A DNA stretch of 64,000 nucleotides from Bacillota bacterium (GCA_023388635.1 JAEWFW010000036.1:28166-92165); one strand, 5' to 3'; positions 9,450 to 18,629 are shown, counted from the stretch's first letter. A program made the numbers and translations. The notes: generated from the sequence alone by a model not told the origin.

Positions 9450-9494
9450 ACTTGGCGTTGGACTCCGCCTATAGGAGGGGAACTTACGCCAAGT
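9450..9494 (-). repeat. Palindromic repeat, module A, copy 2
   Basis: Outer arms ACTTGGCGT (9450-9458) and ACGCCAAGT (9486-9494) pair perfectly over 9 bp, with an inner CTCC/GGAG pairing. It lies just downstream of the dxs terminator. Confidence 0.75.
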
Positions 9495-9504
9495 TAATTA
9501 GGTT

Positions 9505-9535
9505 AAAAAGCAGCTCCTTTTATTTAGAAGCTGCT
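9505..9535 (-). terminator. Terminator overlapping the end of dxs
   Basis: A 10-bp stem with one mismatch (9509-9518 with 9526-9535) is followed on the minus strand by a short T run. The dxs stop codon lies in the loop. Confidence 0.8.
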
Positions 9536-11418
9536 ACAATATGACGCCCTTTCGAAGACACCATCTTTCTGATTTCATAGGCGATGTCGTCAACTGTCAG
9601 ACCGATTTGCTGCAATAATTCTTTTCGATTTCCATGTTCGACGAAGTCATCCGGTATGCCAAAGCGCTTGATCGACAATCCTTGCCGGTTCTGTTGTTCA
9701 TAGTATTCCAATATGGCGCTGCCGAATCCCCCTTGCAATGCGTGTTCCTCAATAATCACGATAGGTAACCCACTGTCCGCCAATTGATCGAGTAATTCCG
9801 TATCCAAAGGTTTGACGAATCTCGCATTGATCACACCGGCACACACAGGATCAGATACCAAAGTTTCCGCAATCTGCTGCGCCAATTGTACCATAGGACC
9901 GAGGGCAATTATATGCACATCTGTCCCTTTCTTCAGCCATTCCATCTTACCAATCGGTAGCGGACTTAGTACCTCATCCATCGCAACACCCGCACCTTCC
10001 AGCCTTGGATAACGAACCACTGCCGGTGCTCCCAATTGAATGCCGGTATACAACATATGCCGTAACTCATTCTCATCCTTGGGCATCATAATTGTCATAT
10101 TCGGTATGTGACGCAAATACGCAATATCGAATACACCGTGGTGTGTCTCACCGTCTTGACCGACTAAACCGGCACGGTCTATGGCAAACAATACAGGAAG
10201 CTTCTGTAGACAGACATCATGCAACACTTGATCATATCCGCGCTGTAAAAATGTCGAATAGACCGCAAACACCGGCTTCATACCCTGGGTCGCCAAACCC
10301 GCCGCCAGTGTCACGCCATGCTGCTCGGCAATTCCCACATCAAAAAACCGCTCCGGAAACACTTCGGAAAATTTCTGCAATCCTGTTCCGGTCGGCATCG
10401 CTGCCGTAATTGCGACAATTGCCTGATCGCTTTTTGCCAATTCGACAATCGCTTCGCCAAATACCCCAGTATAATTCGGCACAGCCGATTTGCTGATCGG
10501 CAGTCCTGTTTCGATATCAAATTGACCGATTCCATGAAACATATCGGGATTATCTTCCGCCGGAGTATACCCCAGACCCTTTTTCGTCAGTACATGGATC
10601 AGCAACGGACCCTTTTTGCGTTTTGCCTGTTCAAACGTCAGTTCAAGATCTTCGATGTTATGTCCGTCAATCGGTCCTAAGTATGTAAAGCCTAATTCTT
10701 CAAATAACATACCGGAAACAAATAAATATTTGAGGCTGTCTTTAATTTTTTCCGCCGTTTTTAGCATCTTATTGCCAATGGCGGGAATTTTCTTCAATAT
10801 AAGCTCAATATCGTCTTTTACACGCGAATAGTTAGGATCGGTACGCATCCTCGTCAAATAATTCGATAATGCTCCGACGTTGGGAGCAATCGACATCTCG
10901 TTGTCGTTTAAAACGACAATTAAATTCACGTCGCTGTGACCGGCGTGATTCAATGCCTCCCAGGCAATACCTCCAGTCATCGCGCCATCACCGATGACGG
11001 CAATACAGTGATTGTCCTGTCCATGCAATTTATTGGCAATCGCCATACCTAACGCCGCCGATACAGATGTACTACTGTGTCCCGTTTCAAAAACGTCATG
11101 TTCACTTTCTTTGCGTTTCGGGAACCCCGACAGCCCTTTGTAACAGCGTAACGTATTAAATCTTTCTACCCTGCCTGTGAGCAATTTGTGCACATACGAC
11201 TGATGACCGACGTCCCATATGATTTTATCGGACGGGCTTTCAAATACACTGTGCAACGCAATCGTCAATTCCACGACCCCGAGATTCGGCGCCAGATGTC
11301 CGCCGGTTTTGGCAACATTCTCTATTAAAAACTCACGAATTTCCTGAGCTAATTGTCTCTTTTGTGTTAAATCGAGCGCTTTAACAGTTTCTGGGCATGT
11401 TATCGTTTCAAGCAACAT
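9520..11418 (-). CDS. dxs: 1-deoxy-D-xylulose-5-phosphate synthase
   Basis: First enzyme of the MEP isoprenoid pathway: it condenses pyruvate and glyceraldehyde 3-phosphate using thiamine diphosphate. The TPP-binding motif GDGAMTGGIAWEALNHAG and the partner NDNEMSIAPNVGAL are present. The transketolase-like pyrimidine domain has YSTFLQRGYDQ, and the C-terminal domain is complete. The frame opens at 11457, but the ATG at 11418 follows a strong GAGGGGG site by 6 nt, so I use it (632 aa, normal). It follows ispA after a gap of about 350 bp, so it may have its own promoter. Confidence 0.97.
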   Translation of the reverse strand: MLLETITCPETVKALDLTQKRQLAQEIREFLIENVAKTGGHLAPNLGVVELTIALHSVFESPSDKIIWDVGHQSYVHKLLTGRVERFNTLRCYKGLSGFPKRKESEHDVFETGHSSTSVSAALGMAIANKLHGQDNHCIAVIGDGAMTGGIAWEALNHAGHSDVNLIVVLNDNEMSIAPNVGALSNYLTRMRTDPNYSRVKDDIELILKKIPAIGNKMLKTAEKIKDSLKYLFVSGMLFEELGFTYLGPIDGHNIEDLELTFEQAKRKKGPLLIHVLTKKGLGYTPAEDNPDMFHGIGQFDIETGLPISKSAVPNYTGVFGEAIVELAKSDQAIVAITAAMPTGTGLQKFSEVFPERFFDVGIAEQHGVTLAAGLATQGMKPVFAVYSTFLQRGYDQVLHDVCLQKLPVLFAIDRAGLVGQDGETHHGVFDIAYLRHIPNMTIMMPKDENELRHMLYTGIQLGAPAVVRYPRLEGAGVAMDEVLSPLPIGKMEWLKKGTDVHIIALGPMVQLAQQIAETLVSDPVCAGVINARFVKPLDTELLDQLADSGLPIVIIEEHALQGGFGSAILEYYEQQNRQGLSIKRFGIPDDFVEHGNRKELLQQIGLTVDDIAYEIRKMVSSKGRHIVAASK

Positions 11419-11565
11419 TTCCTTCCCCCTCTTCTGTTGTGAATAGCAACTATACAATCATATCATCGTTATTATACATTGTACTACCACTAACTACGAT
11501 AGGCAAGATTCGTGCATACCTATCAGTCATAATTACCTAGTAATAAATACCATCCCAATTAGCTA

Positions 11566-11592
11566 TTGTAGAAAAATACCATTTGCTATAAT
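11566..11592 (+). promoter_or_regulatory. Candidate promoter of plus-strand small RNA
   Basis: A perfect -10 TATAAT (11587-11592) is preceded by TTGTAG (11566-11571) at a 15-bp spacing, or by ATTGTA at 16 bp. It points away from any plus-strand gene and toward the hairpin and terminator described in the next entry. Confidence 0.45.
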
Positions 11593-11598
11593 CTGTAT

Positions 11599-11700
11599 AA
11601 GAAGTTAATATTTCATTTGTAATTTGTTTTTCCCTCTTGGTACAAATTATGTACCAAACTTCTACTCTCTCACAGGAAGTAAGCTTCCTGTATTTTTTTT
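11599..11700 (+). ncRNA. Candidate structured small RNA between ispA and dxs
   Basis: About 100 nt on the plus strand, opposite to both flanking genes. AGAAGT (11600-11605) can pair with ACTTCT (11658-11663), stacking on a perfect 8-bp hairpin (11637-11644 with 11650-11657). A perfect 8-bp stem (11672-11679 with 11684-11691) and a run of eight T then make a classic intrinsic terminator. A consensus-like promoter lies just upstream. The loop 11607-11636 is U-rich with a CCC stretch. No open frame of note is present. I do not recognise an RNA family, and expression is inferred only from the signals. Confidence 0.5.
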
Positions 11701-11765
11701 GTCTTCAGCTTTTGTTTTATACTTATTATCTTCTGCTTATCCTCTGCTCGTTGTTTACCTTTCTG

Positions 11766-12662
11766 CTACGCTTCCCTTGACGATAAATAGATTGCTATAG
11801 CAGCCAAATGCTCTGTGCTATGACACTGCGCCTTTTCTAAAGCGAGCAGCGCCTCTGTTGTCAACTGCTTGACTTTATCTTTGGAGGCGTCGAGACCGTA
11901 CAAAATCGGATAGGTCGCTTTCTCATTTAAGATATCTCCACCGACCTTCTTTCCGGTCTTTTCCTGATCGCCGACAATATCCAATATATCGTCTTGAATT
12001 TGAAAGGCAAGTCCGATTTTCGAAGCGAATTCCGTAATGAAACGTAATTGTTCCTCATCGGCTCCGCCGACAATCGCGCCAGCCCTGACAGAAACTTCAA
12101 ATAGAGCGCCGGTTTTATGGGCATGGATATACTCCATTTCCTGCACATCGATTTGTTTTCCCTCTGCTTCCATATCGGCAACTTGTCCGCCGACCATTCC
12201 CATAGCCCCCGAAGCTTTACTGACTTCTTCGATCAGTCTCAACGTGACCGACGGTTCGACGCCGTATTGGTACGTAGTAGCAATCAACTGAAATGCCTTC
12301 GTCAAGAGCGCGTCTCCCGCGAGAATAGCAACTGCTTCGCCAAATACCTTATGATTCGTCGCTTTGCCTCTGCGAAAATCGTCATTGTCCATCGCCGGCA
12401 GATCATCGTGAATCAATGAATATGTATGGATCATTTCAAGCGCACAAGCGACAGGCAAGGCGCGGCGCGCTTCGCTGCCAAAGGCTTCGCAAGCAGCCAA
12501 GGCCATAATCGGTCTTACCCTCTTGCCACCGGCAAATATGCTATAGCGCATAGCGTCAAATAATACCGCAGGGTGCGGCGTTTCGTATTGTAAATACTGA
12601 TCGAGCGCCTCATCGATATAGGCGATTCTTTGTCGAAAATAGTTTTGCACATCTATCGTCAT
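11766..12662 (-). CDS. ispA: Polyprenyl synthase (farnesyl diphosphate synthase type)
   Basis: Chain-elongating prenyl transferase that makes farnesyl diphosphate from IPP and DMAPP. The first aspartate-rich motif is HDDLPAMDND (from D86) and the second is FQIQDDILDI. GGKRVRP, near residue 46, binds the diphosphate. At 298 aa it is of normal length. Its ATG overlaps the xseB stop codon in an ATGA, so it is translationally coupled to the xseAB genes, the standard arrangement in Bacilli. Confidence 0.96.
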   Translation of the reverse strand: MTIDVQNYFRQRIAYIDEALDQYLQYETPHPAVLFDAMRYSIFAGGKRVRPIMALAACEAFGSEARRALPVACALEMIHTYSLIHDDLPAMDNDDFRRGKATNHKVFGEAVAILAGDALLTKAFQLIATTYQYGVEPSVTLRLIEEVSKASGAMGMVGGQVADMEAEGKQIDVQEMEYIHAHKTGALFEVSVRAGAIVGGADEEQLRFITEFASKIGLAFQIQDDILDIVGDQEKTGKKVGGDILNEKATYPILYGLDASKDKVKQLTTEALLALEKAQCHSTEHLAAIAIYLSSREA

Positions 12663-12907
12663 ACAGACTCTCCTTCCTTACTGTGGAAAGGTTCGATGCG
12701 AAGTTGATCATTTTCTCTGACAATCTGTTGCACTTTCTGTTCTGCCGCTTCTAGCTTTACATGACATTGGCGCGCCAATTCCATGCCTTCCTGATACAGT
12801 TCGATGGAATCTTCCAGCGTCAACTCTCCTGTTTCTAAGCGTTTAACGACCTCTTCCAGCTTTTTCAATGATTGATCGAATGTGTTTTGCTCATTTTTTT
12901 TTGCCAT
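12659..12907 (-). CDS. xseB: Exodeoxyribonuclease VII small subunit
   Basis: An 82-aa helical protein that caps XseA in the single-strand-specific exonuclease VII. It contains the family core FDQSLKKLEEVVKRLETGELTLEDSIELYQEGMEL in its first 55 residues. Its start overlaps the xseA end by 17 bp and its end overlaps the ispA start, so the three genes form one operon. Confidence 0.95.
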   Translation of the reverse strand: MAKKNEQNTFDQSLKKLEEVVKRLETGELTLEDSIELYQEGMELARQCHVKLEAAEQKVQQIVRENDQLRIEPFHSKEGESV

Positions 12908-14270
12908 CTGCGACCCTCCGTACTTGACAGTCGACAGTTCCGTCTGCCAATTGAATATGTAAACAATCCTCCGGCTTCACCTGTCTCACGGAAGTAATCA
13001 ATGGATGATTTTCTTCGCCAGATTCTGCCGCCTGTTCTTTATATACGAGTGAATATCCTCTTTCCATCACTTTCAACGGACTCAAATCATGCAAACGCTG
13101 GTTTACCAAATGGAATCTACCGCGGTTGTCCGACAAATGGCGGGCAGACATGCGCTGCATTGCCTCCACTAGGGAAAGGAATCGGTGTTTACTTGACGTA
13201 AATTGTTCCCTAGGATTATAACATATTAGTTGCTGTTCGGCACGGTGTAATTTTTTACGCTCCCGTTCAATGATGCTCCCGTAACAGTAAGCAAGTGTTT
13301 GCTGATAATGATCGACAGACTGCCTTTTACCGGCGAACAGCTCTTCCGGTCTTCGAAACACCCGCGTCTGGGCGATAAAATCCAATTGCTGGCGATATCT
13401 ACGCATGCGCTGCTCGATGCCGCCGATCATGCGCTGCCGGTTTTCCACAACGGTTTTCTGCAAATCTGTCAGGCTCGGAGCTGCCAACTCGGCGGCTGCA
13501 GTCGGCGTCGCCGCCCGCATATCGGCGACAAAGTCTGCAATCGTCGTATCTGTCTCATGGCCGATGCCGGTAATGACCGGGATCGAGCATTCATATATGC
13601 GCTTCGCCAGTATCTCCTCATTAAATGCCCATAATTCCTCAATCGATCCACCACCACGTGCGAGGATGATCACATCGACGAAATCCTGGCAATTCGTATC
13701 GACAAATTGCAGTGCATCGGCAATTTCTGCCGCTGCCGTCTTTCCTTGCACCGTAACAGGGACTACATAACAAGGAATCCCTGGATTCCTGCGCCGCAAT
13801 GTCGTCAGAATATCCCGTATGGCGGCACCGGTTGCAGACGTCAAAATCGCAATCCCTTTCGGCAGAAAAGGGATGCCCTTTTTATGTGCTTCTGCGAAAT
13901 ATCCCTGATTCTGTAACTTTTCTTTCAATTGCTGATATGCCATATACAAATTTCCGATACCGTCCGGCAGCATTTCCTGTACATAAAGTTGGTACTGTCC
14001 ATCACGCTCGTACAATGAGATATAGCCCCTGAGCAAAATTCTCATGCCGTTTTTCGGTACGAATATCAGCGAACGATTATTGCCGGCAAACATAATGGAC
14101 CGCACAACACTTTTGTCGTCTTTAATACTAAAGTACATGTGCCCGCTGCTGTGGTGTGTAAAATTAGAGATTTCCCCTTTTACCCATACCTCTTGCAGCC
14201 GCCAATCATTGTCGAGCAAACTTTTTATGTATTTTGTGAGTTGACTGACACTCCATGGATTTTGATGCAC
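12891..14270 (-). CDS. xseA: Exodeoxyribonuclease VII large subunit
   Basis: Catalytic subunit of exonuclease VII, which degrades single-stranded DNA. The N-terminal OB fold (about residues 1-100) contains LQEVWVKGEISNF and GHMYFSIKDD. The catalytic domain has GTGAAIRDILTTLRRRNPG-like sequence (here SATGAAIRDIL) and the motif VIILARGGGSIEELWAFNEE with GIGHETDTTIAD. The frame opens at a GTG at 14282 next to the folD stop, but the GTG at 14270 has AGGTGG 8 nt upstream and is preferred (459 aa). Confidence 0.95.
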   Translation of the reverse strand: MHQNPWSVSQLTKYIKSLLDNDWRLQEVWVKGEISNFTHHSSGHMYFSIKDDKSVVRSIMFAGNNRSLIFVPKNGMRILLRGYISLYERDGQYQLYVQEMLPDGIGNLYMAYQQLKEKLQNQGYFAEAHKKGIPFLPKGIAILTSATGAAIRDILTTLRRRNPGIPCYVVPVTVQGKTAAAEIADALQFVDTNCQDFVDVIILARGGGSIEELWAFNEEILAKRIYECSIPVITGIGHETDTTIADFVADMRAATPTAAAELAAPSLTDLQKTVVENRQRMIGGIEQRMRRYRQQLDFIAQTRVFRRPEELFAGKRQSVDHYQQTLAYCYGSIIERERKKLHRAEQQLICYNPREQFTSSKHRFLSLVEAMQRMSARHLSDNRGRFHLVNQRLHDLSPLKVMERGYSLVYKEQAAESGEENHPLITSVRQVKPEDCLHIQLADGTVDCQVRRVADGKKK

Positions 14271-14282
14271 CGAGCATACCAC

Positions 14283-15125
14283 CTATCTTGCGTTTTTATA
14301 TGCCTCCAACGTATTTTTCAACAGCATCGTAATCGTCATCGGTCCCACGCCGCCCGGCACAGGTGTAATCCATCCGGCTTTCGCCGATACATGTTGATAA
14401 TCGACGTCGCCGACCAATTTGCCGTCTACACGGTTAATTCCTACATCAATTACCGTAGCTCCTTCTTTGACCATGTCCGCTGTGATCATTCCCGGACGCC
14501 CGATAGCCGTAATCAGAATATCCGCCTGTTTGGTCATCTCTTGGAGATTGGTCGTTTTCGAATGGCAAATCGTAACTGTCGCGTTCTCGGCTAGTGCAAG
14601 TAACGACACGGGCTTGCCGACGATATTACTTCTGCCGATGACGACGACATGCTTGCCGACAATCGACTGTCCTGTCCGGTGAATCAGTTCAATCACCCCT
14701 GCCGGGGTACACGGCAAAAACCCTTTTTGACCGACGGATAATTTGCCGGCATTGATGACATGAAACCCATCAACATCTTTTTGCGGATCAATCTGCTCGA
14801 TTACCGCCTGCTCGTCGATCCCCTCTGGCAAAGGCAATTGTACGAGAATCCCGTGAATATGGTTCGCATTATTCAATGCATCAATTTTATCAAGTAATTC
14901 TGCTTCGGTCGTCTGTTCCGACAACTCATACACTTCGGAATGCATACCGATCTCCCGGCACGCTTTAGCTTTCGCTCGCACATATGTCTGTGATGCCGGA
15001 TCTGAACCGACGATGATCACCGCCAAACCCGGTTTCTGCCCCTCTTTACATAGAAGTTCTACCTCACGCTTTAATTCTTCCCTGATACTTGCCGCAACTT
15101 GTTTCCCATCGATGATCGTAGCCAT
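14283..15125 (-). CDS. folD: Bifunctional methylene-THF dehydrogenase/methenyl-THF cyclohydrolase
   Basis: FolD interconverts 5,10-methylene-THF and 10-formyl-THF. Both signature motifs are present: VGSDPASQTYVRAKAKAC, with the catalytic lysine in the second half of the first signature, and PGGVGPMTITMLLKNTL at the C terminus. The NADP-binding segment contains GRSNIVGKPVSLLALA. The frame opens at a TTG at 15143, but the ATG at 15125 starts the usual MATIIDGK, giving 280 aa. The stop codon lies 12 bp before the preferred xseA start. Confidence 0.97.
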   Translation of the reverse strand: MATIIDGKQVAASIREELKREVELLCKEGQKPGLAVIIVGSDPASQTYVRAKAKACREIGMHSEVYELSEQTTEAELLDKIDALNNANHIHGILVQLPLPEGIDEQAVIEQIDPQKDVDGFHVINAGKLSVGQKGFLPCTPAGVIELIHRTGQSIVGKHVVVIGRSNIVGKPVSLLALAENATVTICHSKTTNLQEMTKQADILITAIGRPGMITADMVKEGATVIDVGINRVDGKLVGDVDYQHVSAKAGWITPVPGGVGPMTITMLLKNTLEAYKNAR

Positions 15126-15167
15126 TTGTACCGACGCCCCCAACTAAATCAGTTTCGCAAAATTTTC

Positions 15168-15203
15168 TATTGCCTAAGCCAATCCTATTGCCTAAGCCAA
15201 TCC
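15168..15203. repeat. Tandem duplication of an 18-bp unit
   Basis: Two perfect adjacent copies of tattgcctaagccaatcc lie in the folD upstream region. They could be a slippage product. No known operator was recognised. Confidence 0.7.
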
Positions 15204-15308
15204 CATAGATCAAACTTGATTATTTTATTCCATTCGCAGATTGTAACGAAGAGAGCGTACACACTATATAATTGACATAGCGGACGCTCCTCCCTCACTG
15301 TTATGCAA

Positions 15309-16703
15309 TTAATTGGCTTTTGTTTGCAAATAACGGTCAATGCTGTTTGCTGCTAATTTTCCGGCACCCATTGCCTTAATAACGGTAGCCGCACCCGTGA
15401 CGACGTCGCCACCGGCAAAAACACCGTCAATCGATGTTGCACCTGTCTGCTCGTCTGCCACTATGTTTCCGTATTTATTGACTTCCAACGACGGCGTCGC
15501 TTGTGGAACGATCGGATTTGGTCCTTGTCCAATGGCGACAACTAACGTATCAATTGCCAACGAAAACTCGGAATCGGCAATTGCCACCGGACGTCTGCGT
15601 CCTGAAGCATCCGGCTCACCCAGTTCCATTTGCTGGCAAACAATTTCCACGACATTGCCCTGCTCATCGCCGATGACACGAAGCGGGTTCGTCAAAGTTT
15701 TAAATTGAATTCCCTCTTCTTTGGCATGCTCAATTTCTTCCGAACGTGCAGGCATTTCCTGTTCGGAACGGCGGTATATGATATGCACGTCTGCACCAAG
15801 ACGCTTCGCCGTTCTCGCAGCGTCCATAGCGACATTTCCGGCACCGATGACCGCGACTTTTTGTCCGACTTTAACCGGTGTCTTGTATTCAGGAAAACGG
15901 AATGCTTTCATAAAGTTCACGCGTGTCAAAAACTCATTAGCCGAATACACGCCATTTAAATTCTCGCCCTCTAAGCCGAGGAAATATGGCAATCCGGCGC
16001 CTGTGCCCAAAAATACGGCTTCAAATCCCATTTCAAACAAGTCTTCTATTGTCAGCGTCTTACCGATGACCACATTGCATTCGAATGTGACACCGATTTC
16101 GCGCAGATATTCTACTTCTTCACAGACGATTTCCTTTGGAAGACGGAACTGCGGGATACCGTACATCAATACGCCGCCCGGTTGGTGGAACGCTTCATAA
16201 ATCGTTACATCGTAGCACATTTTAGCCAATTCTCCAGCACAGGCAAGACCTGCCGGTCCTGACCCGACGACAGCAACCTTTTTATCGTTGCGCGTCGTAC
16301 ATACGCCTCTTTCTCTGCCATTACGCAATACGTAATCAGCTACAAAACGCTCTAGGCGTCCAATGGCTATCGATTCCCCTTTAATACCTACGATACATTT
16401 CGCCTCACATTGTTCTTCCTGAGGACATACACGTCCACAGACGGCAGGCAAGCTGTTTGTCTCTTTGATCTTATCGTAAGCAGCCCGGAAATCGCCTTCC
16501 GCAACGAAAGCGATGAAATCGCGGATATCAATATTGACTGGACATCCTAATTGGCAACGTGGATTCTTACATTGCAGACAACGCTTCGCTTCTTCTATCG
16601 CTTGTTCTTCCGTATATCCCAGTGCGACTTCGCCGAAACCGGCTGTGCGCAGTTCATCTTCTAATAATGGCATTGGCTGTCTGCCCGCTTTTTCTAGTGA
16701 CAT
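15309..16703 (-). CDS. gltA: NADPH-dependent glutamate synthase-like flavoprotein (GltA/NfnB)
   Basis: An FAD/NADPH oxidoreductase of the glutamate synthase small-subunit type. In anaerobes the pair with the next gene is NfnAB, which bifurcates electrons between NADPH, NADH and ferredoxin. The N-terminal cysteine domain (CLQCKNPRCQLGCPVNIDI, then CGRVCPQEEQCEAKC) binds iron-sulfur clusters. Two dinucleotide folds follow, GSGPAGLACAGELA and GAGNVAMDAARTAKRLGA. The frame opens at 16721; the ATG at 16703 has a GAGGTG 7 nt upstream and gives 464 aa. It overlaps the upstream gene by 10 bp, a sign of coupling. Confidence 0.93.
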   Translation of the reverse strand: MSLEKAGRQPMPLLEDELRTAGFGEVALGYTEEQAIEEAKRCLQCKNPRCQLGCPVNIDIRDFIAFVAEGDFRAAYDKIKETNSLPAVCGRVCPQEEQCEAKCIVGIKGESIAIGRLERFVADYVLRNGRERGVCTTRNDKKVAVVGSGPAGLACAGELAKMCYDVTIYEAFHQPGGVLMYGIPQFRLPKEIVCEEVEYLREIGVTFECNVVIGKTLTIEDLFEMGFEAVFLGTGAGLPYFLGLEGENLNGVYSANEFLTRVNFMKAFRFPEYKTPVKVGQKVAVIGAGNVAMDAARTAKRLGADVHIIYRRSEQEMPARSEEIEHAKEEGIQFKTLTNPLRVIGDEQGNVVEIVCQQMELGEPDASGRRRPVAIADSEFSLAIDTLVVAIGQGPNPIVPQATPSLEVNKYGNIVADEQTGATSIDGVFAGGDVVTGAATVIKAMGAGKLAANSIDRYLQTKAN

Positions 16704-17551
16704 CCCCCGACACCTCCACATCCGCAGCTATGTTCTGTTGCTACTTTTTCTTTGTCTCTGTACATTGCCAATCTTCTCATCTGCTCATCGAAATCTACCA
16801 AATGTCCGTCAAATTCCGGACCGTCAATACAAGTAAATTTCGTCTCCCCACCAACTGTCACACGGCAAGCACCACACATGCCAGTACCGTCTACCATCAA
16901 GGAGTTTAAACTGACTAATGTTTTTATATTATAATTTCTCGTCAAATTACAAACTGCTTTCATCATTGGAATCGGACCGATGGCGATTACTAGATCGACC
17001 GGTTGTCCCTCATCAATCATATTTTGTAAAATCGTCGTGACAAAGCCTTTGATACCATGGCTTCCATCATCTGTGGCAATGTGCAATTGATGACTGAACT
17101 CGCCCATCTCTTCTTCCATAAGAATTAATTCCTTCGTTCTGGCGCCAATGATCGACGTCACGTGGGAACCAGCCTGATAAAGATGTTTTGCTTCCGGATA
17201 CAGCGGTGCTACACCGAGACCGCCGCCAATACAGACGACATGCTTATGTTCGGGATAATGTGCAGCTTGTCCCAGTGGTCCAACGAAATCTAGCAGATAT
17301 TCGCCTTCTTCCATTCTTCCCAACTGCTTCGTCGTCGCACCCATCTCTTGGGCGATGATTGTCACCGCGCCTGTTTCAAGATTCGTATCGGCAATTGTCA
17401 ACGGCACTCTTTCTCCCGTTTCATCAATCCGTAGGATAATAAAGTGTCCCGGTTTATGCTTTTGGGCCACCAACGGCGCCTCTATGTCCATGAGGATCAC
17501 GCGGTCTTTCCCTGTATCAGCTAGAACTCGCTTGCGTAAAATTTTATACAT
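16694..17551 (-). CDS. Sulfide dehydrogenase/ferredoxin-NADP reductase-like subunit (NfnA/SudB type)
   Basis: A ferredoxin reductase-type FAD/NAD-binding protein of 285 aa, related to PyrK and to the alpha subunit of NfnAB. The FAD motif RVPLTIAD and the nucleotide loop CIGGGLGVAPLYPEAKHL are visible. The cysteines of GTGMCGACRV and FTCIDG match the [2Fe-2S] ligands of the family. A cysteine- and glycine-rich tail (HSCGCGGVGGCH) ends the protein. The ATG follows AGGAGG. Together with gltA it should form a cytoplasmic transhydrogenase-like complex; whether it bifurcates electrons is an inference from the family. Confidence 0.9.
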   Translation of the reverse strand: MYKILRKRVLADTGKDRVILMDIEAPLVAQKHKPGHFIILRIDETGERVPLTIADTNLETGAVTIIAQEMGATTKQLGRMEEGEYLLDFVGPLGQAAHYPEHKHVVCIGGGLGVAPLYPEAKHLYQAGSHVTSIIGARTKELILMEEEMGEFSHQLHIATDDGSHGIKGFVTTILQNMIDEGQPVDLVIAIGPIPMMKAVCNLTRNYNIKTLVSLNSLMVDGTGMCGACRVTVGGETKFTCIDGPEFDGHLVDFDEQMRRLAMYRDKEKVATEHSCGCGGVGGCH

Positions 17552-17666
17552 AATTTGATTTCCCTCCTATATCTTTAAAGAATATCATTATATATTCCTA
17601 GTCTTTTGTCAATTACAGATTTTCTGAAAACAATTCCATTGCTAAAATTTCCAGAAATCCGGCGAT

Positions 17667-18629
17667 TTAAAAATGTTTTTCAGCGCCGAGACAAGCGATC
17701 CCATACGCATTATCAGTAGAATATTCCCTTTTCGCAAAATGTAGAGATACGCCGGCTGTCCGATGGGACAGGCGCCGTTGCAAATACTCCCGCAAATAGG
17801 AATTGGACGCAACGCCTCCGACAATCAGTACATCTGCCACCTGCGTATCCGACTGGGCAAAACGGATGATTTTTTCTAATGTTTTAGCAATACAATGCTC
17901 AACCGCTCTCGCAATATCGAAGTGGTGGTGCTGACCCATTTCTATGAGACGCTCGGCTTTAGCCGCCGGTCCCGAAAAGCTACAATCGTATCCCTTCGCA
18001 TAGGAAGAGATCGTCAGCACTTCCTGGGATTGCTGCGCCAACAGTTCCAAATGTTTGCCTGCGGGAAATGGCAGTCCTAGTTTGACACCTACTCGATCGA
18101 CAAATTGTCCGGCATGCAAATCCAAAGTGCCACCTAACAATTGGATCTGATAAGCTCCATCAGCTGGGCGTTCGACGAGACATATTTCGCTCGTGCCACC
18201 GGAAAGGTGAATCATCAAAAATTTACGCGCTGCCATCGGATAATCCAACGTGCCGACACCGGCGGCAATATGACCTTCTTGGTGAGACAATTCATACAAA
18301 GGAATCCTACGGCTGGCAGCCACCGTTCTTGCGAAACTGCTTCCCGCCAGAAAAACCGGCATATAGGACTGATCCGCCGGACGAGGTTTGGCGGAAACGG
18401 CGACGGCTGCGAGGCGCTCCGGGTTAATTTTTGAGCACATTTCTTCAATAAAATACGGCAAGTTTTTCAGATGCTGAAAAACAGCCGTATTTTGCCGCAA
18501 ACCACGTTCGCCTTCGGGAACGTCCAATAGCTTGCGCTTTTCGTATACGATATCATGAGAATGACTTGTGATTACACATATCGATGTTGTATAGGCACTC
18601 GTATCAATCCCCAGAACTACGTCTTTCAA
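17667..18629 (-). CDS. TsaD/Kae1 paralogue (peptidase M22 fold)
   Basis: A 320-aa ASKHA-fold protein related to TsaD, the enzyme that makes t6A37 in tRNA. It keeps the metal-site histidines in SHQEGHIAAG, the LSGGTSEI phosphate loop, VGGVASNSYLREYL and the aspartate of YSTDNAYG. Known Bacillota carry such paralogues beside nusB in addition to a true tsaD. The start overlaps the nusB stop in an ATGA. The substrate of the paralogue is unknown to me, and a true tsaD is expected elsewhere in the genome. Confidence 0.8.
   Translation of the reverse strand: MKDVVLGIDTSAYTTSICVITSHSHDIVYEKRKLLDVPEGERGLRQNTAVFQHLKNLPYFIEEMCSKINPERLAAVAVSAKPRPADQSYMPVFLAGSSFARTVAASRRIPLYELSHQEGHIAAGVGTLDYPMAARKFLMIHLSGGTSEICLVERPADGAYQIQLLGGTLDLHAGQFVDRVGVKLGLPFPAGKHLELLAQQSQEVLTISSYAKGYDCSFSGPAAKAERLIEMGQHHHFDIARAVEHCIAKTLEKIIRFAQSDTQVADVLIVGGVASNSYLREYLQRRLSHRTAGVSLHFAKREYSTDNAYGIACLGAEKHF

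Noticed and set aside
15205..15308. Terminator after gltA
   Set aside because: GAGCGT/ACGCTC arms are present around a loose inner stem, but no T run follows, so support is too weak.
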